From Candidatus Gastranaerophilales bacterium (GTDB lineage Bacteria > Cyanobacteriota > Vampirovibrionia > Gastranaerophilales > Gastranaerophilaceae): a DNA stretch of 64,000 nucleotides. Of the stretch, positions 7,989 to 16,461 are shown piece by piece; position 1 is the first letter of the stretch; the number at the start of each line of letters is the position of its first letter. The notes under the pieces are model-generated. The model was not told where the DNA came from, made no database searches, and saw nothing but the letters and a program-made list of their open reading frames with translations. The stretch lies in the NCBI GenBank assembly GCA_900770525.1, contig CAAHDT010000003.1:1-64000 (forward strand). The letters run 5' to 3'. The position numbers and the translations under genes were made by a program.

Positions 7989-8235
7989 CTTCGAGAGGAA
8001 TAATTCGGTTTGAATCCTCCTCATTACATTATCTTGTAAGACATCATCAACAAAAAAACAGAGAGGATGGGATTCTGCTTAGCCGTTTGTGAGCATGGGG
8101 AATGCGAACATTACGGATAAGTATGCAGAGCTAACCCAATTATTCCGACTTCGAGAGGAATAATTCGGTTCGAATCCTCCTCATTACATTATCTTGTAAG
8201 ACATCATCAACAAAAAAACAGAGAGGATGGGATTC
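7989..8235. repeat. 160-bp tandem repeat built from tRNA-Ser ends
   Basis: Bases 7989-8075 and 8149-8235 match at all but one position, with a period of 160. Each repeat carries GGTTCGAATCC-type T-arm sequence in the orientation opposite to the tRNA gene, then the downstream flank, then the reverse-complemented tRNA-Ser 3' end (GAGAGGATGGGATTC). Between them is a structured insert including a hairpin at 8133-8170 (AATTATTCC/GGAATAATT, extended by AACC/GGTT). A variant insert at about 7875-7975 contains another inverted pair (AACGAGAAA/TTTCTCGTT). Confidence 0.8.
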
Positions 8236-8306
8236 GAACCCACGGTGGAACATAATCCCACACAACCTTTCCAAGATTGCACCTTAAACCGCTCGGACAC
8301 CTCTCT
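8219..8306 (-). tRNA. tRNA-Ser (GGA)
   Basis: On the - strand the 88-base gene has acceptor AGAGAGG/CCTCTCT, anticodon stem CAATC/GGTTG with loop TTGGAAA (anticodon GGA), a long variable arm expected of serine tRNA, T-loop TTCGAAT and discriminator G. CCA is not encoded. Its 3' end is duplicated in the adjacent repeats. Confidence 0.93.
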
Positions 8307-8376
8307 ATTTGATACAATTTATTTAGTTTATTTAGTCTTTTTATAGGATAGCATAAAACAAATTTATTGTAAACAA

Positions 8377-8410
8377 TAAAAAGCCCCTCTCCGATAAACC
8401 AAGAAGGGCT
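8377..8410 (-). terminator. Terminator of cupin gene
   Basis: On the - strand, AGCCCTTCT pairs with AGAGGGGCT (one G-T pair) and is followed by TTTTT. It begins 6 bases after the stop of the 8416-8721 gene and separates it from tRNA-Ser. Confidence 0.75.
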
Positions 8411-8415
8411 CAACA

Positions 8416-8721
8416 TTAAATCTTAATCAAAAGAAATTTACTATCTTTATTTGCTAAAACTTTATGTTCGGTATTTTTTTTGAACATCAAAATTTCACCT
8501 TTGTTTATTTTAAATTTTTCTGCATCAAAATGAATTTCTATTTCACCATCCAAGACATATGCAGCGGCATCATTAGCAGAAGTATGGGTATCAATTATTT
8601 CATCTTTTTTAATGGCAATCAAATTAAGAGAGCCATTTTCTGATTCCATTAAAACTTTTCTCTCAAATTTTGTACCGTCCAAATTAATAATATCTTTAGC
8701 TTTTTCAACATTGTAAAACAT
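8416..8721 (-). CDS. Small cupin-domain protein
   Basis: 101-aa single cupin. The first motif region reads DTHTSANDAAAYVLDGEIEI (His ligand, then the GEIEI strand), and the second contains KGEILMFKKNTEHKVL with the expected terminal His. AAGGAG precedes the start. It has its own terminator and is not closely related to the cupin at 6470 beyond the fold. Substrate unknown; such proteins often act as small sensors or isomerase/dioxygenase-like enzymes. Confidence 0.75.
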   Translation of the reverse strand: MFYNVEKAKDIINLDGTKFERKVLMESENGSLNLIAIKKDEIIDTHTSANDAAAYVLDGEIEIHFDAEKFKINKGEILMFKKNTEHKVLANKDSKFLLIKI

Positions 8722-8799
8722 AATACAATACTCCTTTCAGTATTTATATAAAATACTATTAAAAGTATTGCATTGGACTTTTGTATTATATTTTATTTT

Positions 8800-9567
8800 T
8801 TATTTAAGTTTAACTATTACAGAATCACCGTTTTGGAAATCAAGACCTTTAACATCATCGTCAAAGTTAATTTTTACGGGAATACCTTTCACATCCGGTT
8901 CTAAAACTTCAACAATTCTACCGGTGAAGATTTTTTCAGGATATTTTATAACAGTAATAGTAACAACACTATCCTGAACAATTTTTTCTTTAAAGGTAGC
9001 AGGGAAAGTTGCTGTAACATCTTTGTGCAAAGAATTTACTTTAGCTAAAATCGTATCTTTTGAAACTTTATCACCGGTTTTAAAATTATTCAAAATTACT
9101 GTCCCATCAATTGGAGCATAGATTTTAGTAACTTTTGATGTTAATATTGTTTTATTTTGAGTTTTGGCTATTGCACTCTTTGGTGTATTTAAAACTTGCA
9201 ATCGTTTATCATACTCTTCTTTGGTAATTACCCCGTCTTTATACATCATTGCAGCATTTTCGTATTCCGATGAAGATTTTTGAACAGGTAGAACACTTGT
9301 TGACGGCTTATCTATTGTTTTAACATTTTGTTGAACAGGAACTTCGGTTACAACTTCCGCTAATACTTGTCCCTTTTTTACTTTTTGATCTTGTTCTACT
9401 GCTACCAATTTTATTTTTCCGACCGCCGGAGATTGCACTGATACTGATTCAGAATTAATCAACGCATTCAATGTTTCTATTGTTTCAGGTTTCTTTTTAT
9501 TATAAGCAACAAAACCGCCTAAAATAAACAACAATAAAACTATACATACAATCCATTTTTTATTCAT
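8800..9567 (-). CDS. HlyD/EmrA-like periplasmic adaptor
   Basis: An N-terminal membrane anchor (about residues 4-22) is followed by a lipoyl-like half (VSVQSPAVGKIKLVAVEQDQ), a helical hairpin region containing an SHOCT-like segment (YKDGVITKEEYDKRLQVL), the second lipoyl half (IYAPIDGTVILNNFKTGDKV) and a beta-barrel end. This is the plan of membrane-fusion proteins of ABC, MFS or RND exporters. The chosen ATG has GAGG 8 bases upstream; a GTG seven codons earlier is less likely. No transporter or outer-membrane channel gene is adjacent, so its partner is elsewhere. Confidence 0.8.
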   Translation of the reverse strand: MNKKWIVCIVLLLFILGGFVAYNKKKPETIETLNALINSESVSVQSPAVGKIKLVAVEQDQKVKKGQVLAEVVTEVPVQQNVKTIDKPSTSVLPVQKSSSEYENAAMMYKDGVITKEEYDKRLQVLNTPKSAIAKTQNKTILTSKVTKIYAPIDGTVILNNFKTGDKVSKDTILAKVNSLHKDVTATFPATFKEKIVQDSVVTITVIKYPEKIFTGRIVEVLEPDVKGIPVKINFDDDVKGLDFQNGDSVIVKLK

Positions 9568-9684
9568 AAAACATACCTCACCAATCACTAATCTTAACCA
9601 TAAATTACCATAAAATAGAATATAAGTAAAATATCTAAATAATTACTATTTGTTAATTTATGTAACAGTTCAACTAAAAGGAAA

Positions 9685-9724
9685 GCAATTTTTTCAAGGT
9701 TATATACTTTATATATACAGAGAA
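9685..9724 (+). promoter_or_regulatory. Shared upstream element, copy 1
   Basis: About 40 bases closely match 13520-13560: both have GCAATTTT, CAA, and ATACTTTATATATA followed by AG(A/G)GAAA. Each lies just upstream of an otherwise unrelated + strand gene (9748 and 13573). A common promoter or regulator site is inferred; a TATA-rich -10-like core is evident but no classic -35. Confidence 0.55.
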
Positions 9725-9747
9725 AGAGTATACAAGAGGTATATTAT

Positions 9748-10125
9748 ATGGTTGACTTTATTCCAAGATGTGCATTTATGCACTTGCCTAAAGAAAGAAG
9801 CTCCGGCAATGTGACATACAACATTAACAACGTATTTTATGGAAATGGACAATGTGGTAACACAATTTGGGGCGGAGGTTGCTCAAATAGAGTAATGATG
9901 CGTCCTCAATACTATCAAACAAATTGTTCCGGATTTTGGGGTGTTCCAAGTTTCGTCCAAAATGCAATGGAACGATATATCGGTTTTAATTTGCTAAAAA
10001 ACATTATGAATATCGGAAATCAACAAGAACAAACAAAACAATTGCCACAAACTCCGCAACAAGCGACACTACCGACAATTGCAACTAATCCATATGCTGC
10101 ATTAAACCAGCAAATGTTAACCTAG
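9748..10125 (+). CDS. Hypothetical protein (125 aa)
   Basis: Not recognised. The first half is Asn/Gly/Cys-rich with aromatic residues (NINNVFYGNGQCGN, WGGGCSN); the C-terminal third is Gln/Pro/Thr-rich and probably disordered. There is no signal peptide or membrane segment. AAGAGGT lies about 8 bases before the ATG. It shares a 40-base upstream element with the lysozyme-like gene at 13573, whose N-terminus is also Asn/Gln-rich, so co-expression is likely. Confidence 0.6.
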   Translation: MVDFIPRCAFMHLPKERSSGNVTYNINNVFYGNGQCGNTIWGGGCSNRVMMRPQYYQTNCSGFWGVPSFVQNAMERYIGFNLLKNIMNIGNQQEQTKQLPQTPQQATLPTIATNPYAALNQQMLT

Positions 10126-10173
10126 TTTCTATAAATTAATATAAAATTAACATAACTTTTTTATGCTTAGAAT

Positions 10174-11793
10174 ATGAAAAAGATATTATTAAGCAAAAAA
10201 GTTATGTTTTGCGTGTTGGGATTTATTGTTACATATTTATTATTTTTCCACAATATGTGGGCTTACGACTTAATGGACGTTGATGAAACAAGATACATCG
10301 ACATGGCTCGCCATATGATAAAGTCGCATGATTATTTGACATTATATATGAATGGAAATTATTTCTTTGAAAAACCTCCACTGTTTTTCTGGATAGAAAA
10401 TATCGGATTTCTGCTATTTGGAAAAGTTAGTAGCGGACTTGCAAGATTGCCTATTGCAATAGAAGCACTTCTCGCATGCTGCGCAGTTTACTATGCATGC
10501 CAAAAAGCAGTATCTAAAAAATTCGGACTTGTTGCTGCTATTATTGCTGGAAGTTGTTTGGAATTTTTAATTTTGTCTAAAGTTGCGATATTGGATATGC
10601 TATTAACATCTTGCATCACAATTTCAACATTTGCAGGACTTACAACTTTCTTCGTAAAAGAAGAAAATAAAAAATATTTTTGGTGGGTTTTTTATATATT
10701 TTCCGCATTAGGTGTAATGGCAAAAGGAATTCCGGCATTTATCGTACCTTTTGGAACAATGTTTTTTGCAGGACTATATACTAAAAAACTAAAAGAATAC
10801 TTTAGACCTATATACATGCTTCCGGGAATTTTGGTATTTTTATTAATAGTTATTCCTTGGCATTATGTTATGCTTGCAAAATACAAACATTTATTCTTTG
10901 ATGAATACATTATTTTGCACCACGTAAAAAGATTCTTAGGTTCAGCTGTATTAGATAAAAACAGACCGTTTTATTACTACTTTGCAGTTGTTATTTGGGG
11001 CTTTTTCCCTTGGATATTCTCATTTATTCCTGCATTGGTAAATAAAATAAAAGGATTCAAATTTACACCATACGAAAGTTTAACTCAAGAGCAACAATTT
11101 GTTGCATTAAACGCTATAGGATTAGTTTTCACGTTCTTGTTTTTCACATCATCATCATCAAAATTGGTAACTTATATTTTACCGGTATATCCATTCATGG
11201 CAGTATTATTAGCTGATTACTGGCTTAAAAAAGGATTTTCTAAAGGTTTAAAATATTCGTCTATCATATTAAGCTCAATAATTCTATTCGTTGGCATTGG
11301 GGGATGTTTCCTTAAATTTGTAATGCCAAACAATTTATATGAAATAATAAAAGAAGCTCAAAGCTTTTCATGTATTCTTTGCTTAGTTATTGGCGGATTA
11401 AGTTTTTACTACATAAAGAAATCAGAAAAAACAAAACTTTTTGCGACTTACTTTATATTCATGACTCTATTCTCTGCATTTGGCGCATATCACCTTTTTA
11501 ATATTGACTATAAATTTGGACAAGATGACCTAGAGAATTTTGCAGTATATGCAAAAGACACAAACAGAAAACTTGGCTCTTGGAATACAGGAAGAAAATA
11601 CAGTCTTACATATATGTATGAAGACAACGTCACATTTCTTGTAGATGTACCATCTGATACCATTAAACCACTTTTAGATAATAATTACTTAGTAATCGTC
11701 AGAAACAAAGATATGGACGAAATACAAAAAGGTATAAGCTATAAAATTATAGCTACAGGAGCAAAATATAGCTTAATTGAAAAGCTAAACTAA
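10174..11793 (+). CDS. GT39/ArnT-like membrane glycosyltransferase
   Basis: Polytopic protein (539 aa) of the PMT/ArnT superfamily that transfers sugars from polyprenyl-phosphate donors on the periplasmic side. The first loop carries DVDETRYIDMARHM, with the acidic pair essential in this superfamily, and FFEKPPLFFWIE, the ArnT-type KPP motif. About 11-12 membrane segments are visible, followed by a soluble C-terminal part (about 450-539). In bacteria with lipid A, such enzymes often add aminoarabinose or other sugars to lipid A or to proteins; the acceptor is not determined here. It lies 48 bases after the small hypothetical gene. Confidence 0.87.
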   Translation: MKKILLSKKVMFCVLGFIVTYLLFFHNMWAYDLMDVDETRYIDMARHMIKSHDYLTLYMNGNYFFEKPPLFFWIENIGFLLFGKVSSGLARLPIAIEALLACCAVYYACQKAVSKKFGLVAAIIAGSCLEFLILSKVAILDMLLTSCITISTFAGLTTFFVKEENKKYFWWVFYIFSALGVMAKGIPAFIVPFGTMFFAGLYTKKLKEYFRPIYMLPGILVFLLIVIPWHYVMLAKYKHLFFDEYIILHHVKRFLGSAVLDKNRPFYYYFAVVIWGFFPWIFSFIPALVNKIKGFKFTPYESLTQEQQFVALNAIGLVFTFLFFTSSSSKLVTYILPVYPFMAVLLADYWLKKGFSKGLKYSSIILSSIILFVGIGGCFLKFVMPNNLYEIIKEAQSFSCILCLVIGGLSFYYIKKSEKTKLFATYFIFMTLFSAFGAYHLFNIDYKFGQDDLENFAVYAKDTNRKLGSWNTGRKYSLTYMYEDNVTFLVDVPSDTIKPLLDNNYLVIVRNKDMDEIQKGISYKIIATGAKYSLIEKLN

Positions 11794-11800
11794 AAACTGC

Positions 11801-12502
11801 TTATATTCCAACGCTTAAACCGGCACAAATGTTTATACCTTGACCGGTAACACCTTTGGCATCTTCTGAAATAAGGTACTTAACCATTTTAGCAATTTCG
11901 ATAGGTTTAACAAATCTTCGTTGTGGAATACATTCAACAATTTCTTCTTTTGAAAACTCACTATCTTCAATAGAACTCATGCCAAGATCAGTATCAACCC
12001 ACCCAGGGTTTATTGTGTTAACGGTAATATTATATTCAGCAAGTTCAAGCGCCAACGCCTTTGTTAAACCTAACAACCCAGCCTTAGAAGAAGAGTACAA
12101 AGAAGCATTCGCCTCACCCATAACGCCAGAAATTGAGCCGATATTTATAATCCGCCCCCATTTATTTTTCTTCATTTCAGGTACAACTGCGGATATAAGC
12201 TTTACCGGAGATAGCAAATTCACTTTAAAAAGTCTATCAACATCTTCTGAACTCATCTTATCAATAGCGCCGTAAATATATTCTCCTGCATTATTTACAA
12301 GAACATCTATATTATTAGCCTTAATAAAATCAATTAACCCATCAATTGATTGGCTCAAATCGCATACACAGTAACCTGCGACATTCAAAGATTTCAAATT
12401 AGCTTCATTTCTAGCAGTGACAAACACCTGCTCAGTTTGAGCTAACTCTTCTGCAATGGCACGTCCAATCCCCTTGGAAGCACCGGTAACAAGAATATTC
12501 AT
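11801..12502 (-). CDS. SDR family oxidoreductase
   Basis: Classical short-chain dehydrogenase/reductase (233 aa). TGASKGIG near the N-terminus binds NAD(P); NNAG follows; the catalytic Ser lies in NIGSISG, with YSSSK giving Tyr and Lys. NPGWVDTDL is the usual post-catalytic motif. It resembles FabG-like 3-ketoacyl reductases, but the exact substrate cannot be assigned. It lies 8 bases after secG on the same strand and converges on the glycosyltransferase gene. Confidence 0.88.
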   Translation of the reverse strand: MNILVTGASKGIGRAIAEELAQTEQVFVTARNEANLKSLNVAGYCVCDLSQSIDGLIDFIKANNIDVLVNNAGEYIYGAIDKMSSEDVDRLFKVNLLSPVKLISAVVPEMKKNKWGRIINIGSISGVMGEANASLYSSSKAGLLGLTKALALELAEYNITVNTINPGWVDTDLGMSSIEDSEFSKEEIVECIPQRRFVKPIEIAKMVKYLISEDAKGVTGQGINICAGLSVGI

Positions 12503-12510
12503 AACGATTC

Positions 12511-12735
12511 CTACTTAATCAAACCAAATCCTAGCAAGAATGTGCAAACCAAAAATACACCTGCAAAGATACCTGTTACCTTGTTCAAACCTTTTTCAGC
12601 ACTTTTTTGAGATGTAAAAATTTGAGAAGCACCGCCAATTCCCGCAATACCATCACCTTTCGGATCGTGCAAAAGAATTAACACTACTAACAATAAAGCT
12701 GAAATTATTTGTATACACCAAACTAATGTTACCAT
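12511..12735 (-). CDS. secG: SecG, preprotein translocase subunit
   Basis: 74-aa protein with two membrane helices (about 5-22 and 53-71) separated by the conserved cytosolic loop LHDPKGDGIAGIGG...FTSQKSAEKGLNKVT. It is the non-essential SecYEG subunit that aids SecA-driven export. It lies 3 bases downstream of the NrtR-like regulator gene and 8 bases upstream of the SDR gene, in a three-gene - strand run. Confidence 0.93.
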   Translation of the reverse strand: MVTLVWCIQIISALLLVVLILLHDPKGDGIAGIGGASQIFTSQKSAEKGLNKVTGIFAGVFLVCTFLLGFGLIK

Positions 12736-12738
12736 TTT

Positions 12739-13422
12739 TTATTTTTTCTCCTTTTTCTTAGAAATAAAATGAGCTCTTTTAGAATTAAGCTTAATATTCT
12801 CAAAAGTATATAGTCTTGCCGGACGTTTTGAGGATGATTTGGTAAACTCATCTAACTCAATCAAACCATCAGTAGACAAAGCTTTCTTTCTAAAATTTCT
12901 TTTATCAAGCTTTTTGCCCATTATTAATTCATAAGATTTTTGCATTTCTGTTAAAGTAAATTTTTCGTTCAATAACTGATAAGCCACCGGACAAATTTCC
13001 AAGCGTTCGCGAGTTCTTTTTAGAGAATATTCAATAATCTCTTTGTGGTCGAAAGCTAACGGCGGCAAATCTGAAACTTTATGCCATCCTAATTCAGGAG
13101 ATGATACAATTTTTATATCCTCAGCCCTTACAAGCGCAAAGTATGCACAAGTTATGACCCTTGCATTAGGGTGACGTAGAGGATCACCGAATGTATACAA
13201 CTGTTCAAGATAAATGTTGTCTACATTTGTACGTTCTTTCAATACTCTTAAAGCCGCTTGGTCAAGATTCTCAGACAAACGAACATAACCTCCGGGGATA
13301 GCCCACTTATCTTTAAACGGCTCATTTAATCTTTTTACAAGCAATACTTGAATTGCATTATTTATTATAGTCAAAATTACAACGTCGACTGTAATTTCAT
13401 GTGTTTTTGTTTCATTAAACAT
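12739..13422 (-). CDS. NrtR-like regulator with degenerate Nudix domain
   Basis: The N-terminal Nudix fold (about 1-145) has GGYVRLSENLDQAALRVL, but the box G-x5-E-x7-REUxEExGU is broken: the REUxEE portion reads RVLKER, losing two catalytic Glu. The C-terminal part (about 150-215; FTLTEMQKSYELI, RNFRKK, RPARLYTF) is the winged-helix domain of NrtR proteins. In that family the dead Nudix domain senses ADP-ribose-type metabolites and the wHTH represses NAD metabolism genes. No NAD gene is adjacent; it heads a run with secG and an SDR gene, so targets here are unknown. Confidence 0.85.
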   Translation of the reverse strand: MFNETKTHEITVDVVILTIINNAIQVLLVKRLNEPFKDKWAIPGGYVRLSENLDQAALRVLKERTNVDNIYLEQLYTFGDPLRHPNARVITCAYFALVRAEDIKIVSSPELGWHKVSDLPPLAFDHKEIIEYSLKRTRERLEICPVAYQLLNEKFTLTEMQKSYELIMGKKLDKRNFRKKALSTDGLIELDEFTKSSSKRPARLYTFENIKLNSKRAHFISKKKEKK

Positions 13423-13519
13423 AATATCTCTTACCCTAAATTCATCATACTATAAAAAAATTTTTTACATAAGTTAATAAAAATATTGTTAATAAATTTT
13501 TACATCATAAGCATTACTA

Positions 13520-13560
13520 GCAATTTTCAAAGATAAATATACTTTATATATATAGGGAAA
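13520..13560 (+). promoter_or_regulatory. Shared upstream element, copy 2
   Basis: Second copy of the roughly 40-base element described at 9685-9724, ending 12 bases before the lysozyme-like gene. Its conservation in AT-rich intergenic DNA while flanks differ suggests a functional site such as a promoter for a particular sigma factor. Confidence 0.55.
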
Positions 13561-13572
13561 ACTGGGGATACT

Positions 13573-14544
13573 ATGTTTATAGATTGCTGTAATTACAATT
13601 ACATAAACTCAAGACTCTGGGGAATGCAAATGATGTTTGGATTTCTTCAAAACATTTTTGGTGTAAATTCTACTACTCAAACAACACAACCGGTAGCAGG
13701 TAATAATCCTTCCCAGAGTAATAATAGTATTTTTAGGGGGTATACCACTGTAGGAAATGCTTTAGCCGGTATTACCGTAGACAGCAACCTTTCTTATCCA
13801 AATATGTTTCCGAATATCGGCGTTAACCCAACTCCTAACAATAACAGCATCGTTGGAGATTCTCTATTATCAATTGCTAACGCTATTGCTAATAACAGAA
13901 CAAGTGGTACTTCATTAACCCAACAACTTGCACCTACGACACCGGCTACTCCTGCAACTCCAACAGCACCGGCTACGCCATCACAAGCAAGCGAAAATGC
14001 ACAACCTGCAGCAGCAAACAATGCAACAGTTTCTATGTCAGGAAATAAAGTTAAGCTAAGTGCTACTGTTATAAATAAAGTCAAGAATATAGCTCAAAAA
14101 ATAAATTGTGATTACAAAGACTTAATCGGAGTAATCTACGCAGAATCACGATGGAAAACTGACAACTGGAATGGAAGAAGTGCAGTTGGTTTAATTCAGT
14201 TTACACAAACTTGTATAGATGATTTAAACCAAATATATCACTTAAATTTAACAAAAGAAAAAATAGCCAAAATGAACGTTATACAACAACTTGAATTAGC
14301 AGAAAAATCACTAATGAGATCTAAAAAAATAGCAGGATTCCCAAGTTCTCACAGATTAACCGCTTCCGAATTATATGCAATGAACTTATATCCTGCTAAT
14401 GCAAAAAGATCATATTGTGTTTTAAGACGCGGTGAAAGGGGCTATGCAAGTAACCGTGGGCTTGATTTAGATAAAGATGGCAAAATCACTCCAAATGAGA
14501 TTGCATCTATAGTAAATCAAGGGAAAATGCAAGTTGTATGCTAA
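13573..14544 (+). CDS. Lysozyme-like murein hydrolase with EF-hand
   Basis: The C-terminal domain (about 160-285) is lysozyme-like: Glu191 in IYAESRW, then SAVGLIQFTQTC, and an ELYAMNLYPAN motif. It ends with a canonical EF-hand loop (D298, D300, D302, G303, E309; DLDKDGKITPNE), implying calcium binding. Residues 30-150 form a low-complexity linker rich in Asn, Thr, Pro and Ala (repeats of ATP). The N-terminus lacks a signal peptide. An alternative Met is at residue 18; GGGG before the first ATG favours the longer form. It shares an upstream element with the 9748 gene. It may cut peptidoglycan during secretion-apparatus assembly or in other cells; that is speculation. Confidence 0.75.
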   Translation: MFIDCCNYNYINSRLWGMQMMFGFLQNIFGVNSTTQTTQPVAGNNPSQSNNSIFRGYTTVGNALAGITVDSNLSYPNMFPNIGVNPTPNNNSIVGDSLLSIANAIANNRTSGTSLTQQLAPTTPATPATPTAPATPSQASENAQPAAANNATVSMSGNKVKLSATVINKVKNIAQKINCDYKDLIGVIYAESRWKTDNWNGRSAVGLIQFTQTCIDDLNQIYHLNLTKEKIAKMNVIQQLELAEKSLMRSKKIAGFPSSHRLTASELYAMNLYPANAKRSYCVLRRGERGYASNRGLDLDKDGKITPNEIASIVNQGKMQVVC

Positions 14545-14641
14545 GCGTTACTCGCAACAATTCTCAATAATCCATTGATATAGATTTGTTTTTTATGTAT
14601 CGTCAGTTTAGATAACTTTTTTATGTTTAGGAAGGAAAATA

Positions 14642-15577
14642 ATGGAAAAGGGATACGTAGAAAACGCTTTTATAGTTGATTTGGTTAATACTAAAAAAGC
14701 ATCCGAGGTTATTTATGAATTAAGTAAAATTCTTGAAATGCCGGAAGCTAAAGGGAAGGCACTTCGCCTAAAATTAGGTGCGGTTAACCTGACAGAACAA
14801 GAACTTGTTAGCATTAAGGCTCTTGTTGATATAATGGGGGCACAAATTGAATTTATCAGCTCAACATCTGATATTACAAAAACATCAGCAAAAGAAGTCG
14901 GAATTGAAATCGACAATGTAGATGCAACGGTTATACCTGCTCTTGATATTACGGCTACCGAAGAAAAAAATGAATCTGTTAATGCAGAACTTGAAACGGC
15001 ACTTGATAAAATATTCGGCGAAGGAGATTTTGAAGAACGCTACCCTGAAAAGGATGAAAATAACGAAAAAGAAGAAGCTAAAGATACAGAATCTACCCAA
15101 ACAAATGCCGGAGCTGAAACAGACGAGCCTGAAAAAGCTGTTGAAGGAGATGTTCAGGTTGTTGAATTTGATGAAACAGAGGATTGGGAAGAACTTAGAA
15201 AAAATGACAGAGAAACAGAAAAACTTCCGACTCTATATATTCACAGAACTCTTCGTTCCGGACAAAGTATTTCATCAGAAGGAAATATAGTTATTATAGG
15301 TGATGTTAACCCTGGTGCTGAAATTATTGCTAAAGGGGATATTACAGTTTGGGGTATACTTGGCGGGATTGCCCATGCTGGCTCTGACGGCAATGCATAC
15401 TCAAAAATCAGAGCTCTAAAACTTAACGCTATTCAAATAAGAATAGGAAATATCTTTGCAAGACGCCCTGATACAGTAAACACACCATATATTCATAGAA
15501 CCGATTCATTTGTTCCGGAAGAAGCTCGAGTTAAGAAAAATCATATTATGATTTATAAACTTCATGAGTCAAAGTAA
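14642..15577 (+). CDS. minC: MinC, septum-site inhibitor
   Basis: Blocks FtsZ ring assembly away from mid-cell. The C-terminal beta-helix domain (about residues 196-300) is clear: LYIHRTLRSGQSI, GDVNPGAEIIAKGDI, VWGILGGIAHAG. The first 95 residues correspond to the MinC N-domain. Between them is an unusually long acidic linker (about 100-195, rich in Glu and Asp). At 311 aa it is longer than the usual 220-270. GGAAGG precedes the ATG. minD and minE follow closely, forming a minCDE operon. Confidence 0.9.
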   Translation: MEKGYVENAFIVDLVNTKKASEVIYELSKILEMPEAKGKALRLKLGAVNLTEQELVSIKALVDIMGAQIEFISSTSDITKTSAKEVGIEIDNVDATVIPALDITATEEKNESVNAELETALDKIFGEGDFEERYPEKDENNEKEEAKDTESTQTNAGAETDEPEKAVEGDVQVVEFDETEDWEELRKNDRETEKLPTLYIHRTLRSGQSISSEGNIVIIGDVNPGAEIIAKGDITVWGILGGIAHAGSDGNAYSKIRALKLNAIQIRIGNIFARRPDTVNTPYIHRTDSFVPEEARVKKNHIMIYKLHESK

Positions 15578-15643
15578 GGTTCGGTGTCTATGATTAATAC
15601 ATGTGAAAAAGTTGAGAATACAGAAAATAAAAAAGGAGATATA

Positions 15644-16459
15644 ATGACTGGTCGAGTAATAGTTATCACATCCGGAAAAGGCGGAGTTGGGAAAACTACT
15701 ACCAATGCCAATATTGGTACAGCCCTAGCCAAAGCCGGTAAAAAAGTCGTAATGATTGATACAGATTTAGGTTTAAGAAACCTTGATTTGCTTTTAGGAC
15801 TTGAAAATCGTATTGTTTATACAATTGTTGATGTTGTTGAAAAACGTTGCAAATTGAAACAAGCCCTAGTAAAAGACAAGAAAAACCCTAACTTATGCTT
15901 GTTAGCAGCAGCGCAAACCAGAGATAAAACTGCTGTCACTGAAGAACAGCTAAAAGACATCTGCGAAGAACTAAAGAAAGAATTTGATTTTATTCTAGTT
16001 GATTGCCCTGCAGGTATTGAACAAGGTTTCCAAAACGCCGTTGCAGGAGCTTCAGAAGCTATTGTAGTTACTACTCCTGAAATGTCTGCCGTTAGAGATG
16101 CAGACAGAATTATCGGATTACTTGAAGCTAGAGAAGAAATAAAATCATATAAACTGCTTTTAAACAGAGTTAGACCAAATATGATTAAATCCCAAGATAT
16201 GATGAGTGTAGATGATGTTGTTGAAATATTATCCGCTCAATTGATTGGTATAATTCCGGAAGATACCGGTATTATCACATCTACAAACAAAGGGGAACCA
16301 ATTGTAAATGATGAAAAATCTCTTGCAGGTCAAGCATATAGAAATGTAGCAAAAAGAATTATCGGTGAAGATGTTCCGTTTCTTAACCTTGAAGAAGAAA
16401 CAGGCGTTGTGGCTAAAGTCAAAAAGTTTTTCGCCGGTTTAATCGGTAAGGAGAAGTAG
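15644..16459 (+). CDS. minD: MinD, septum-site ATPase
   Basis: Deviant-Walker ParA/MinD ATPase: SGKGGVGKTT at the N-terminus, then DTDLGLRNLDLLLGLENRI and VDCPAGIE. The C-terminal amphipathic helix (VAKVKKFFAGLIGKEK) is the membrane-targeting sequence. It recruits MinC to the membrane and oscillates or forms gradients with MinE. The longest frame starts with GTG at 15584, but the ATG chosen has an AAAGGAG site 6 bases upstream and gives the standard length (271 aa). It ends 2 bases before minE. Confidence 0.95.
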   Translation: MTGRVIVITSGKGGVGKTTTNANIGTALAKAGKKVVMIDTDLGLRNLDLLLGLENRIVYTIVDVVEKRCKLKQALVKDKKNPNLCLLAAAQTRDKTAVTEEQLKDICEELKKEFDFILVDCPAGIEQGFQNAVAGASEAIVVTTPEMSAVRDADRIIGLLEAREEIKSYKLLLNRVRPNMIKSQDMMSVDDVVEILSAQLIGIIPEDTGIITSTNKGEPIVNDEKSLAGQAYRNVAKRIIGEDVPFLNLEEETGVVAKVKKFFAGLIGKEK

Positions 16460-16461
16460 AA

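Noticed and set aside
5751..8235. Integrated genomic island between tRNA-Ser 3'-end duplicates (5751 and 8219)
   Set aside because: The duplicated segment extends well past the tRNA end and the enclosed genes (MarR, cupin, DUF1848) include no integrase or mobility gene; the copies look like small repeats rather than att sites.
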